In this document: positions 1 to 7,376 of the stretch, in pieces
Layout: each line of letters starts with the position of its first letter
How positions within the stretch are numbered: position 1 is the first letter of the stretch
DNA from: a virus
Length of the DNA: 37,941 bases
Reading direction: 5' to 3' (one strand)
IMG/VR virus record: IMGVR_UViG_3300047299_000005
Span: 1 to 37,941 of that record
Notes under the pieces: model-generated
Seen by the model: only the letters and a program-made list of their open reading frames with translations
The model's database searches: none
What the model was told of the DNA's origin: nothing
Translations under genes and position numbers: made by a program

Positions 1-124
1 AGTTATTATTAATATATTACTTAAATAAGTTACTTATAATGTTATTTCTATATAACATTTATGTTAATGTCTTAGGTACTTTATAGTACTACACTTAAAA
101 GTCTCCCTATAAAGGACAAAGACG
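1..124 (+). promoter_or_regulatory. AT-rich leader upstream of the late (packaging) operon
   Basis: Very AT-rich non-coding DNA before the first late gene. It contains one copy of a 21-bp repeat (60-80) that recurs at 34927-34947. AAAAGT lies at 97-102, followed four bases later by CTATAA (107-112), which resembles the -10 side of the stronger phage promoters but has no good -35. The ribosome site AAAGGA (111-116) lies 8 nt before the ATG at 125. If the window ends join, this region continues the control region 36978-37941 and lies downstream of the promoter at 37770-37798. Confidence 0.5.
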
Positions 125-532
125 ATGTTGCAAGAAGAAGTTAAAGATGATGTCTCCGTGGTGGAACCACTATTGATTAAACCCAAGCTTCGTGGAAAAG
201 GTAGACCACCTAAGAGTGATCTTCAAGCTGTTAAGAATAGAACTAAGAATAAGGTAGGCAGACCCGTAGGGGATGCAGGTAGGCTTCAAGAGTTCAAGGA
301 AAGACTGTTAGCTACAGGTGGTACTAGAATCTTAGATAAGATGATCCAGATTGCCTTGGATGATGAGCATCCCGGACAGATGGCAGCTATCAAGTTAGCT
401 ATGGACAGAATCTTACCAGCCTCAGTCTTTGATACAGCTAAGAGTGGTGGTAATATGCCCCAGATCAGTATCAATATATCAGGTCTTAACAGTCCTGTTG
501 TGTCTACCAACGATGAGGTAATAGACGTATGA
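125..532 (+). CDS. Putative terminase small subunit / DNA-binding packaging protein
   Basis: A 135-residue protein directly upstream of, and overlapping by ATGA, the terminase large subunit, which is the usual place of the small subunit that recognises phage DNA and hands it to the motor. The N-terminal third is basic and has two AT-hook-like segments, GKGRPPKS (about residues 24-31) and GRPVGD (about 45-50), suited to minor-groove contact with AT-rich DNA. A predicted helical middle (about 55-100) could oligomerise. The ATG has AAAGGA 8 nt upstream. The assignment rests mainly on position and AT-hooks. The fold is not one I recognise with certainty, and it could be an accessory DNA-binding protein. 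Confidence 0.6.
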   Translation: MLQEEVKDDVSVVEPLLIKPKLRGKGRPPKSDLQAVKNRTKNKVGRPVGDAGRLQEFKERLLATGGTRILDKMIQIALDDEHPGQMAAIKLAMDRILPASVFDTAKSGGNMPQISINISGLNSPVVSTNDEVIDV

Positions 533-1788
533 CACAACTGAACTTCCAACTGCTTAAATGGCAGCAAAGTGTCTTTAAAGATACTACACGCTTTAAAGTG
601 GTAGCTGCAGGTCGAAGGTGTGGTAAGTCTCGTCTATCAGCTGTATCGTTGTTGATTGAGGCTTTGAATTGTCCAGATGGGTCAGCTGTGATGTACATAG
701 CACCTACCTTAGGACAAGCTAGAACGATTATGTGGGACTTACTGCATGAGCTAGGTAGACCTGTGATCAAGTCTAGCCATGTGAACAACTTAGAGATTAC
801 TCTGATCAATGGTAAGAAGATCCTTGTAAGGGGTGCTGACAATCCCGATTCTCTGCGAGGTGTTTCCTTAATTTACGTAGTGATGGACGAATGTGCCTTT
901 ATTAAGGAAGATGTATGGCAGAAGATCATTCGAGCTTCACTATCAGATAAGAAGGGTAGAGCTTTATTCATTAGCACTCCTAGTGGTCGTAATTGGTTTT
1001 ACGATATGTTTAATCTAGGACAAGATAACCAAGATGAAGAATATAAGAGTTGGCACTTCACCACTCAGGACAATGAAACCATTGATCCTAAGGAGATTGA
1101 AGCTGCAAAGCGTACATTAAGTTCCTTTGCATTCAAGCAGGAATATTTGTCTAGCTTCGATACCGCAGGTGCAGATGTCTTCAAAGAGGAATGGTTTAAG
1201 TTAGCTGAAGAACCTGCATACGGTAGTTACATTGTAGCAATTGACTTAGCAGGTTTTGAAGAAGTAGGTAAGAATGCTGGCGCATCTAAGAAGAGACTGG
1301 ATGAAACAGCTATAGCAGTTGTTAAGTTAGAGGATAACGGTAACTGGTGGGTACATAAGATACAGCACGGTAGGTGGGACATCAGAGAGACAGCTGTCAA
1401 TATCTTAAAGGTTATCAGAGACTTTGAACCTACAAGCATAGGTATTGAGAGAGGAGCATTAAAGAATGCAGTCCTGCCATACCTGAATGACTTGATGAGA
1501 AAGAATAACATCTATGCTCACATACAGGACTTAACTCACGGTAACAAGAAGAAGACTGACAGGGTTGTCTGGAGCTTACAAGGTAGGATGGAGCACGGAA
1601 GGATTACCTTCAATGAGGATGAAGACTGGGATGAGTTCAAAGATCAATTGATTATGTTCCCAACTGCAGGTGTGCATGATGACTTGGTAGATGCTTTAAG
1701 CTACATTGATCAACTGGCTATAGCTAACTACAACCAAGAGTACGAAGAAGATGAGTATGAGGTCTTAGACCCTATCTCAGGTTACTAA
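529..1788 (+). CDS. terL: Terminase large subunit (packaging ATPase-nuclease)
   Basis: The 419-residue motor that pumps DNA into the prohead and cuts it. The N-terminal ATPase domain shows a Walker A-like AGRRCGKS (residues 27-34), a Walker B strand ending in VVMDE (117-121, catalytic Glu121) and the coupling motif STPSG (150-153 region). The C-terminal RNase H-like nuclease shows acidic metal ligands: Asp239 in IVAIDLAG, Glu307 in IGIERGA and the HDDLVDAL cluster (Asp384, Asp385, Asp388). Both domains appear complete and the length is normal. Its start overlaps the stop of the preceding gene (ATGA), so the two terminase subunits are translationally coupled. Confidence 0.95.
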   Translation: MTQLNFQLLKWQQSVFKDTTRFKVVAAGRRCGKSRLSAVSLLIEALNCPDGSAVMYIAPTLGQARTIMWDLLHELGRPVIKSSHVNNLEITLINGKKILVRGADNPDSLRGVSLIYVVMDECAFIKEDVWQKIIRASLSDKKGRALFISTPSGRNWFYDMFNLGQDNQDEEYKSWHFTTQDNETIDPKEIEAAKRTLSSFAFKQEYLSSFDTAGADVFKEEWFKLAEEPAYGSYIVAIDLAGFEEVGKNAGASKKRLDETAIAVVKLEDNGNWWVHKIQHGRWDIRETAVNILKVIRDFEPTSIGIERGALKNAVLPYLNDLMRKNNIYAHIQDLTHGNKKKTDRVVWSLQGRMEHGRITFNEDEDWDEFKDQLIMFPTAGVHDDLVDALSYIDQLAIANYNQEYEEDEYEVLDPISGY

Positions 1789-1804
1789 ACAATAAGGGCT
1801 AACA

Positions 1805-3832
1805 ATGGCACTAACACAAGACGATAACATGGGTGAGAACCACTTGGATAAGTTTGAAGAACCCACTGAGAATGAGAAGGAACTCACCTCATGGGTTAAT
1901 CAACACATTACCCGCTGGCGTGATCACCGTGACGCTAACTACATGGACTTGTGGTTGGAATACGAACGTATCTTCCGTGGTATCTGGGCTGCTGAGGATA
2001 AGGGGCGTGAGAGTGAGCGTAGTCGTATTATCTCCCCAGCTACTCAGCAAGCCATTGAGACTCGTCACGCTGAGATCATGGAAGCTATCTTTGGTCAAGG
2101 TGAATTCTTTGACATCACAGATGATGTAAAGGATGTAGATGGTAATCCTTTAGATGTTGAACAGATCAAGGTTCAACTGCATGAGGACTTCAAGCGAGAC
2201 AAGATTAAAAAAGCTATTGACCAGATTGAGTTGATGGCTGAGATTTATGGTACAGGTATTGGTGAGATCATTGTCAAGACTGAGAAGGAGTACATCCCAG
2301 CTACTCAAGCGATCCCCGGTATTGCTAATGCAGCCGCTATTGGAGTTGAAGAGAAAGATAGAGTTGCGGTCAAGATTAAACCAGTTAACCCTAAGAACTT
2401 CCTTATTGATCCTAATGCTGATTCCATTGACGATGCTTTGGGCGTTGCTATCGAGAAGTATGTATCCGTTCACAAGATTGTGGAAGGCATTGAGCGAGGG
2501 ATTTATAAGAAAGTCGACATCACCCTTACAGCGGAGGATGAAGACTTGGAAGTAACCCAAGATTTGAAGACCTATCAAGATGATAAGGTACGTCTGGTTA
2601 CATACTACGGTTTAGTTCCTCGTGAGTACTTGTCTGAAGATGAAGAGCAAGAGTATGCTGAGCTGTTTCCTGAGGGTTCAGTAGGTGATGAGTACTGCAA
2701 CCTTGTAGAGGCTATCGTTGTAATTGCCAACGGTGATCTACTGTTGAAGGCTGAGGCTAATCCTTACATGATGAAGGATCGTCCAGTTGTAGCTTACGAA
2801 GATGATACAGTTCCCGGTCGCTTTTGGGGTCGAGGTACAGCTGAGAAGGCCTACAATATGCAGAAAGCTATTGATGGTCAGCTCCGTGCTCATATGGACT
2901 CCTTGGCCTTGACTACAGCTCCTATGATTGCAATGGATGCTACAAGGCTACCACGTGGTGCTAAGTTTGAGATTAAGCCCGGTAAGGCTATCTTAACTAA
3001 CGGAGCACCTTCTGAGATCTTGTATCCCTTCAAGTTCGGTCAGACTGATGGTAATGCAGCTGCAGCAGCGCAGAACTTTGAGCGTATGCTCTTGCAAGCT
3101 ACAGGCACAGTGGACAGCGCAGGTATGCCCTCTAACGTACCTCGTGATGCAGGTGCTGGTGGTATGTCAATGGCTATGGCAGGTATCATCAAGAAGTACA
3201 AACGTACCTTGAGTAACTTCCAAGAAGACTTCATGATCCCGTTCATTAACAAAGCTGCCTTCCGTTATATGCAGTTTGACAGTGAGCGTTATCCATCAGT
3301 TGACATGACATTCGTACCAACAGCTACTTTGGGTATCTTGGCACGTGAGTTTGAGCAACAACAGATGATTGGACTCTTGCAGACACTTGGCCCTAATACG
3401 CCAGTACTGCCATTGATCCTTAAAGGTATCTTGCAGAACAGTTCCTTGTCTAACCGTGGTGCTTTGATGCAAGCTTTGGATCAGATGTCTCAACCTAATC
3501 CTGAAGCTCAACAGGCTCAACAGGCTCAGCAGATGGCTCAGATGCAACTTGCACAGGCTCAGGTGGCAGATCTCCAGTCTAAGGCTCAAAAGCAACAAGC
3601 TGAAGCTCAAAAGACCATGATTGAGGCTCAGATGATCCCTGAAGAGCACCGTGTTAAGGTCATTCAAGCTGCTGCAACGAACATTGATCAGAGCAGTGAT
3701 TTCGATAAACGCTTGAAACTGGCTGACATGATGCTAAAAGAGAAGCAAGTTAACCTGAAAGCTGCTGACATCGCCAGCAACGAAAGGATTGCAAGCCTTC
3801 AGATGATGACTAAGAAGAATAAGAACGCATAA
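1805..3832 (+). CDS. Portal (head-tail connector) protein
   Basis: A 675-residue protein of the podovirus portal type, forming the dodecameric ring through which DNA enters and leaves the capsid. It follows TerL by 16 nt, as portals normally do. It begins with an acidic helical segment and has a long alpha/beta body. Residues about 558-612 form an extremely Gln/Ala-rich helical stretch with repeated EAQQAQQAQQ-like units, comparable with the C-terminal barrel or coiled coil of large portals. AAGGG lies before the ATG. The last 23 nt overlap the convergent HNH-like gene on the other strand, so the portal C-terminus marks the insertion border of that element. Confidence 0.9.
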   Translation: MALTQDDNMGENHLDKFEEPTENEKELTSWVNQHITRWRDHRDANYMDLWLEYERIFRGIWAAEDKGRESERSRIISPATQQAIETRHAEIMEAIFGQGEFFDITDDVKDVDGNPLDVEQIKVQLHEDFKRDKIKKAIDQIELMAEIYGTGIGEIIVKTEKEYIPATQAIPGIANAAAIGVEEKDRVAVKIKPVNPKNFLIDPNADSIDDALGVAIEKYVSVHKIVEGIERGIYKKVDITLTAEDEDLEVTQDLKTYQDDKVRLVTYYGLVPREYLSEDEEQEYAELFPEGSVGDEYCNLVEAIVVIANGDLLLKAEANPYMMKDRPVVAYEDDTVPGRFWGRGTAEKAYNMQKAIDGQLRAHMDSLALTTAPMIAMDATRLPRGAKFEIKPGKAILTNGAPSEILYPFKFGQTDGNAAAAAQNFERMLLQATGTVDSAGMPSNVPRDAGAGGMSMAMAGIIKKYKRTLSNFQEDFMIPFINKAAFRYMQFDSERYPSVDMTFVPTATLGILAREFEQQQMIGLLQTLGPNTPVLPLILKGILQNSSLSNRGALMQALDQMSQPNPEAQQAQQAQQMAQMQLAQAQVADLQSKAQKQQAEAQKTMIEAQMIPEEHRVKVIQAAATNIDQSSDFDKRLKLADMMLKEKQVNLKAADIASNERIASLQMMTKKNKNA

Positions 3833-4373
3833 AGTCAGCAATTAGTTGATGTTCTTGGGAAGTTCCATCGTTTTTAATGCGATTAGCTCTCCAAGACATC
3901 ACTATGACATTACCTTTAACGTAACCTTTAGTAGGATCTACACGATCAAAGGATACTGAGTTCTCTAAACGTCCTTTACCCTCTGTAAAGTAGTCAAGTT
4001 CAAGGCCTAATACAGGGCAGTGTGATGGAAACTCTAGATCTCCAAACTCAATAGTCCATTCCCACCCATATTTGTTACCTTTCTTGTTACGAAACTTCTC
4101 TTTCATAGATTGAAAGATTAAAGACTTAGTAAACTCAGGATCGTTCCATTTAGAACCGTTCTTAGCAAACATTTTGTCTGTATATTCTTTAGTTTTGATG
4201 GCTTGACGTATCTTTAAAGCATCAATACCGTTCTTTTGAGCTATTTGTTTAATACGTTGCTTGGTTAATTTACCTTCTAAACGCTTGGAGATCTCAGTAT
4301 ATGAGACTCCTTCACGAAGCCACTGCAACATGTTAGCACGTTCTTGAGCTGTAGTTTTATACTTAAAAGTCAT
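3810..4373 (-). CDS. HNH-like homing endonuclease with N-terminal helix-turn-helix
   Basis: A 187-residue protein encoded against the direction of the late operon. Residues about 11-50 resemble a helix-turn-helix (GVSYTEISKRLEG then LTKQRIKQIAQKNG). Residues 119-169 carry CPVLGLELDY, then SFDRVDPTKGYVKGNV, then MSWRANRIKN. This D-R-x-D, KGY, GNV, AN pattern occurs in phage HNH-like endonucleases. It has its own RBS (AAGGA) and its own TTGACA/TACAAT promoter (4404-4433). Orientation, private promoter and position between portal and the next structural gene all fit a free-standing homing endonuclease. The exact nuclease family is not certain from sequence alone. Confidence 0.75.
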   Translation of the reverse strand: MTFKYKTTAQERANMLQWLREGVSYTEISKRLEGKLTKQRIKQIAQKNGIDALKIRQAIKTKEYTDKMFAKNGSKWNDPEFTKSLIFQSMKEKFRNKKGNKYGWEWTIEFGDLEFPSHCPVLGLELDYFTEGKGRLENSVSFDRVDPTKGYVKGNVIVMSWRANRIKNDGTSQEHQLIADFMRSYSS

Positions 4374-4403
4374 AGTAATCCTTTTTATTTAAGTTAAAAC
4401 GTA

Positions 4404-4433
4404 ATTGTAGCACATGTTACTAGTGCATGTCAA
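4404..4433 (-). promoter_or_regulatory. Sigma70-type promoter of the HNH-like gene
   Basis: On the minus strand TTGACA (4433-4428), an 18-nt spacer, then TACAAT (4409-4404), preceded by TGC, which is an extended -10. It points only at the HNH-like gene starting at 4373. The spacer contains GCAC and GTGC arms (part of an inverted repeat) that could bind a regulator. This is among the strongest promoters visible in the late arm. Confidence 0.75.
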
Positions 4434-4491
4434 GTCTTTTTATGTTAAAATATTAATATTATTTAAGATTTAATAGGAAGGTTCTCCTTAA

Positions 4492-4725
4492 ATGGACAAA
4501 GAACTACAAGTTTACTACGAAGAAACCTTTAATACTATGAGTACTAAGGGTTGGGGCTTCTTAATTGAAGACTTTGAGAAGATTAAAGCTAGTTTAAACG
4601 ACATATCAACTGTAACGGACACACAATCACTTTATTTCCGTAAGGGTCAGTTGGATATTCTTGAATTAGTTTTAGGGCGTAAGGCTACGTGTGAGAAGGT
4701 GTACGAGGAGTTACAGAATGAGTAA
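4492..4725 (+). CDS. Conserved small phage protein between portal and scaffold
   Basis: A 77-residue acidic, mostly helical protein beginning MDKELQVYYEETFNTMSTKGW. Small proteins with a similar opening and a central segment resembling LYFRKGQLDILELVLG are found next to the portal gene in many marine and freshwater podoviruses. Their function is unknown. It overlaps the next gene by 8 nt with a GAGGAG site inside its own 3' end. Before the HNH-like gene inserted, it would have followed the portal directly. Confidence 0.8.
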   Translation: MDKELQVYYEETFNTMSTKGWGFLIEDFEKIKASLNDISTVTDTQSLYFRKGQLDILELVLGRKATCEKVYEELQNE

Positions 4726-4954
4726 ACGTCTGTACGACTTTAAGTGCCCTAACGATCACATAACCGAATCGCTAGTTGATAGTGATCATACGACTGCTAA
4801 ATGCAAAGTATGTAGTAAGGACGCTATCAGGCTCATTTCAGCACCTAGTATTGGTTTAGACGCTATATCTGGCGACTTTCCCGGTGCTACAGCTAAATGG
4901 GCTGCTGTGAGAGCTGACAGGCTCAAGCAGGAACAAAAGAGAGGATCCGAGTAA
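4718..4954 (+). CDS. FmdB-like zinc-ribbon protein
   Basis: A 78-residue protein with CPNDH near residue 9 and CKVCSK near residue 34, a two-knuckle zinc ribbon resembling the small FmdB family, followed by a basic tail (RADRLKQEQKR). Such ribbons are common just upstream of scaffold/capsid genes in podophages, but their role is not established. I chose the ATG at 4718 because GAGGAG lies 7 nt before it and it overlaps the upstream stop. An upstream GTG at 4691 in the same frame has no comparable site and would add nine unconserved-looking residues. Confidence 0.8.
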   Translation: MSKRLYDFKCPNDHITESLVDSDHTTAKCKVCSKDAIRLISAPSIGLDAISGDFPGATAKWAAVRADRLKQEQKRGSE

Positions 4955-5024
4955 CTTCGGGCAACCCACTAGATTCATCTTGTAAATATCCTGTAATCCC
5001 ATCGTGGACAGGGAAAGGTTAGGT

Positions 5025-5825
5025 ATGGCTTTAATTGATAATGAGGAACTAAGTTCTAATCAAGGTAGTGAGATCGAGGCTGAAGACTTTAAGCTGGAAC
5101 AACAACAGACCCAGCAAGCTCAACAGACTGAGACCAGCAATGAGGTAGAGATCCCTGAGAAGTACAAAGGGAAGAATCTTGAAGACATTGTTAAGATGCA
5201 CCAAGAGGCTGAAAAGCTTATCGGTCGTCAAGCTCAGGAGGTGGGTGAAGTACGAAGACTCGCTGACGAACTACTTAAACAGAGTTTAGCTCAAAAGCAA
5301 CAACAAGTTCAACCAAAAGAAGAGACACCAGAGATAGATTTCTTTGAAGATCCTCAGAAACATCTCAACAATGCAGTAGCTAATCATCCAGATGTGTTAG
5401 CAGCCAAGCAAGCAGCGTTACAGCTCAAGCAGATTCAGACACAAGCAATGCTCAACAAGAAGCATCCTGACTTTGCAGATATTGTACGTGATGGTGAGTT
5501 TATTGAGTGGATTAAATCCTCTCCAATGCGCTTAAACATCTATGCTATGGCTGATGCCAACTACGATTTTAATGCTGCTGATGAGTTGATTTCAACATTC
5601 AAACAGATCCGAACATCTAAGACACAACAAACTACTGACGCAGGTAAAGCTGTTAGACAACAGAATCTGAAAGCAGCTAGTGTTGATGTGGGAGGAACTG
5701 GAGAATCATCTAAGAAAGTATATCGTCGTACCGACCTTATCCGGCTACGAATGCAAGACCCAGACCGATACGAAGCTTTACAGCCTGAGATTATGGCAGC
5801 TTACGCAGAGGGACGAGTCAAATAA
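5025..5825 (+). CDS. Capsid scaffolding / assembly protein
   Basis: About 266 residues. It is highly charged and Gln-rich with no hydrophobic core, immediately upstream of the major capsid gene, which is where T7 gp9-type scaffolds sit. It has an acidic N-terminus, a Gln-rich stretch (QQQTQQAQQT), a helical middle, and a basic C-terminus containing RTDLIRLRMQDPDRYEALQP, the kind of helical tail that binds coat protein. The start is taken at ATG 5025 with GGGAAAGG upstream. A GTG 21 nt further upstream is in frame but lies in that ribosome site. It should act inside the prohead and leave before packaging finishes. Confidence 0.85.
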   Translation: MALIDNEELSSNQGSEIEAEDFKLEQQQTQQAQQTETSNEVEIPEKYKGKNLEDIVKMHQEAEKLIGRQAQEVGEVRRLADELLKQSLAQKQQQVQPKEETPEIDFFEDPQKHLNNAVANHPDVLAAKQAALQLKQIQTQAMLNKKHPDFADIVRDGEFIEWIKSSPMRLNIYAMADANYDFNAADELISTFKQIRTSKTQQTTDAGKAVRQQNLKAASVDVGGTGESSKKVYRRTDLIRLRMQDPDRYEALQPEIMAAYAEGRVK

Positions 5826-5858
5826 ACACATTAATTTAATCATCAGGAGATTTATAAA

Positions 5859-6818
5859 ATGGCTTTAGGTACAAATCACGTAACCACAACGACTGCAGCA
5901 ACGTTCATTCCAGAAGTATGGAGTGACGAGATTGTTGCAGCCTATAAGAAGAGCTTGGTTGCAGCTAACCTAGTTAAGAAGATGAGCTTCAAGGGCAAGA
6001 AAGGTGACACAGTTCACATTCCAGTCCCTGCACGTGGCACAGCTTCAGCTAAGGCAGCTTCTACACAAGTGACATTGATTGCAGCCACTGAGACTGAAGT
6101 TCAAGTGTCTATCAACAAGCACTACGAGTATTCACGTTTGATCGAGGACATCGTTGAAGCTCAAGCACTGTCTAGCTTGCGTTCATTCTATACAGATGAT
6201 GCTGGCTACGCTTTGGGTAAGCAAGTTGATACTGACTTGATCACTTTGGGTCAACAGTTCAACGTTTCCACAGCTGGTGCTGGTAACTACCGCTACGCAG
6301 GTGCTTTCATCGGTGGTGACGGTTCTACAGCGTTTGACTACTCAGCTTCCTCAGGTGCTGGTAATGCCTCAGCTTTGACAGCTGCTGGTATTCGTCGTAC
6401 AATTCAGCGTCTTGATGACAGCGATGTTCCTATGGACAATCGTTTCTTCTTGATTCCTCCTTCTGTACGTAACACCATCTTGGGTTTGTCTGAGTTCACA
6501 ACCTTCAACAGCGTTGGTGAGGCAGGTACAGCTAACAGCATCCGTAACGGTATGATCGGTGACATCTACGGTGTTCCAGTCTATGTTACATCCAATGCTG
6601 GTTACGCTAATGCAGCTGCTGACGGTTCCGGTACTAACATTGGTCGTGTGTGCTTGATGGCTCACAAAGACTCAATGGTGTTGGTGGAGCAAGTTGGTGT
6701 TCGTTCACAGACTCAGTACAAACAAGAGTACCTCGGTACATTGTTCACAGCTGATACTTTGTACGGCTGCGCTGAGTTGCGTAACTACGGTGGCGTTGCC
6801 CTCGTCGTTCCAGCTTAA
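5859..6818 (+). CDS. Major capsid protein
   Basis: A 319-residue protein of the phage coat type. The N-terminal arm (ATTTAATFIPEVWSDEIVAAYKK) matches the usual opening of many HK97-fold coat proteins. VHIPVPARG, a long E-loop-like segment and a C-terminal domain with DTLYGCAELRNYGG follow. It follows the scaffold gene by 33 nt, has AGGAG as ribosome site, and ends directly before a strong intrinsic terminator, as expected for the most highly expressed late gene. Codon use is strongly biased toward GCT, GGT and CGT compared with the small neighbours. Confidence 0.95.
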   Translation: MALGTNHVTTTTAATFIPEVWSDEIVAAYKKSLVAANLVKKMSFKGKKGDTVHIPVPARGTASAKAASTQVTLIAATETEVQVSINKHYEYSRLIEDIVEAQALSSLRSFYTDDAGYALGKQVDTDLITLGQQFNVSTAGAGNYRYAGAFIGGDGSTAFDYSASSGAGNASALTAAGIRRTIQRLDDSDVPMDNRFFLIPPSVRNTILGLSEFTTFNSVGEAGTANSIRNGMIGDIYGVPVYVTSNAGYANAAADGSGTNIGRVCLMAHKDSMVLVEQVGVRSQTQYKQEYLGTLFTADTLYGCAELRNYGGVALVVPA

Positions 6819-6828
6819 TAGCTAACTA

Positions 6829-6858
6829 GGTTCCCTCTCACAAGGAGGGAGCCTTTTT
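6829..6858 (+). terminator. Rho-independent terminator after the capsid gene
   Basis: A nine-pair stem, GGTTCCCTC with GAGGGAGCC (one G-U pair), a 7-nt loop and then TTTTT. It lies 11 nt behind the capsid stop. It probably limits or partly terminates transcription so that capsid mRNA exceeds that of the downstream tail genes. I see no strong promoter right after it, so some read-through is expected. Confidence 0.85.
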
Positions 6859-6896
6859 AATGTATCAAGGGTGGTACATCAGAAAGGTTTATTAGT

Positions 6897-7085
6897 ATGA
6901 AATTTAAGTGCAATCAATCAGGTAACACAGTTGAGTTCTTCCAAGAGCATGAGATTGCTGAGATGCGTAAGCACAGCGGCTACACTGAGGTACAAGAGGT
7001 AGTAACACCAGCTGTAAAGACAACTAAAAAGGTAGCTAAAGATGAGATCAGTATCAGTGGGGACAGTGCTGACAGCAGCAACTAA
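6897..7085 (+). CDS. Small conserved protein following the capsid gene
   Basis: A 62-residue protein. The first half, MKFKCNQSGNTVEFFQEHEI then MRKHSGYTEV, resembles short proteins found behind capsid genes in many aquatic podophages, where function is unknown. The second half is Val/Thr/Lys/Ser-rich and low-complexity. AAAGG lies 8 nt ahead of the ATG. It overlaps the next gene by 44 nt, a long overlap for this genome, which shows that the low-complexity tail is encoded in DNA shared with the next reading frame. Confidence 0.7.
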   Translation: MKFKCNQSGNTVEFFQEHEIAEMRKHSGYTEVQEVVTPAVKTTKKVAKDEISISGDSADSSN

Positions 7086-7374
7086 GACAACAATTTATAC
7101 GGTTCCAACTGGTTACTATGCTAAGTGGAATCTTTGTTATGTGGTTAATACAACTGGTAACAACAAAGCTATTGATGCAATCTGGTACGATGCTAGTACA
7201 ACTACTGAGATTCACGTACTAGATAATTATGTCTTAAGCCCAACACAGTTTATTAAGTTTGATGGTGGTGCTTATGTTGTCTTGGAAGAGGGTGATCAGG
7301 TACGTATGGAATCTGAATCTGGCTCGACAATGAACACTATCAATACATTTGAACTATATAGAAAAGGCGAGTAA
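7042..7374 (+). CDS. Putative virion beta-sandwich protein (head decoration or connector-associated)
   Basis: A 110-residue protein, beta-rich, with no charged coiled coil: VLTAATKTTIYTVPTGYYAKW, then LDNYVLSPTQFIKFDGGAYVVLEEGDQVRMESES. The 'tooth-like' pattern of short strands with an EEGDQ turn is common in small phage surface proteins that bind or decorate virions. It sits between capsid and the SGNH-domain protein, so it is probably structural. The start at ATG 7042 is inside the preceding gene. GTG codons at 7057 and 7066 are possible alternatives. The function is inferred from fold impression and context only. Confidence 0.55.
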   Translation: MRSVSVGTVLTAATKTTIYTVPTGYYAKWNLCYVVNTTGNNKAIDAIWYDASTTTEIHVLDNYVLSPTQFIKFDGGAYVVLEEGDQVRMESESGSTMNTINTFELYRKGE

Positions 7375-7376
7375 TC

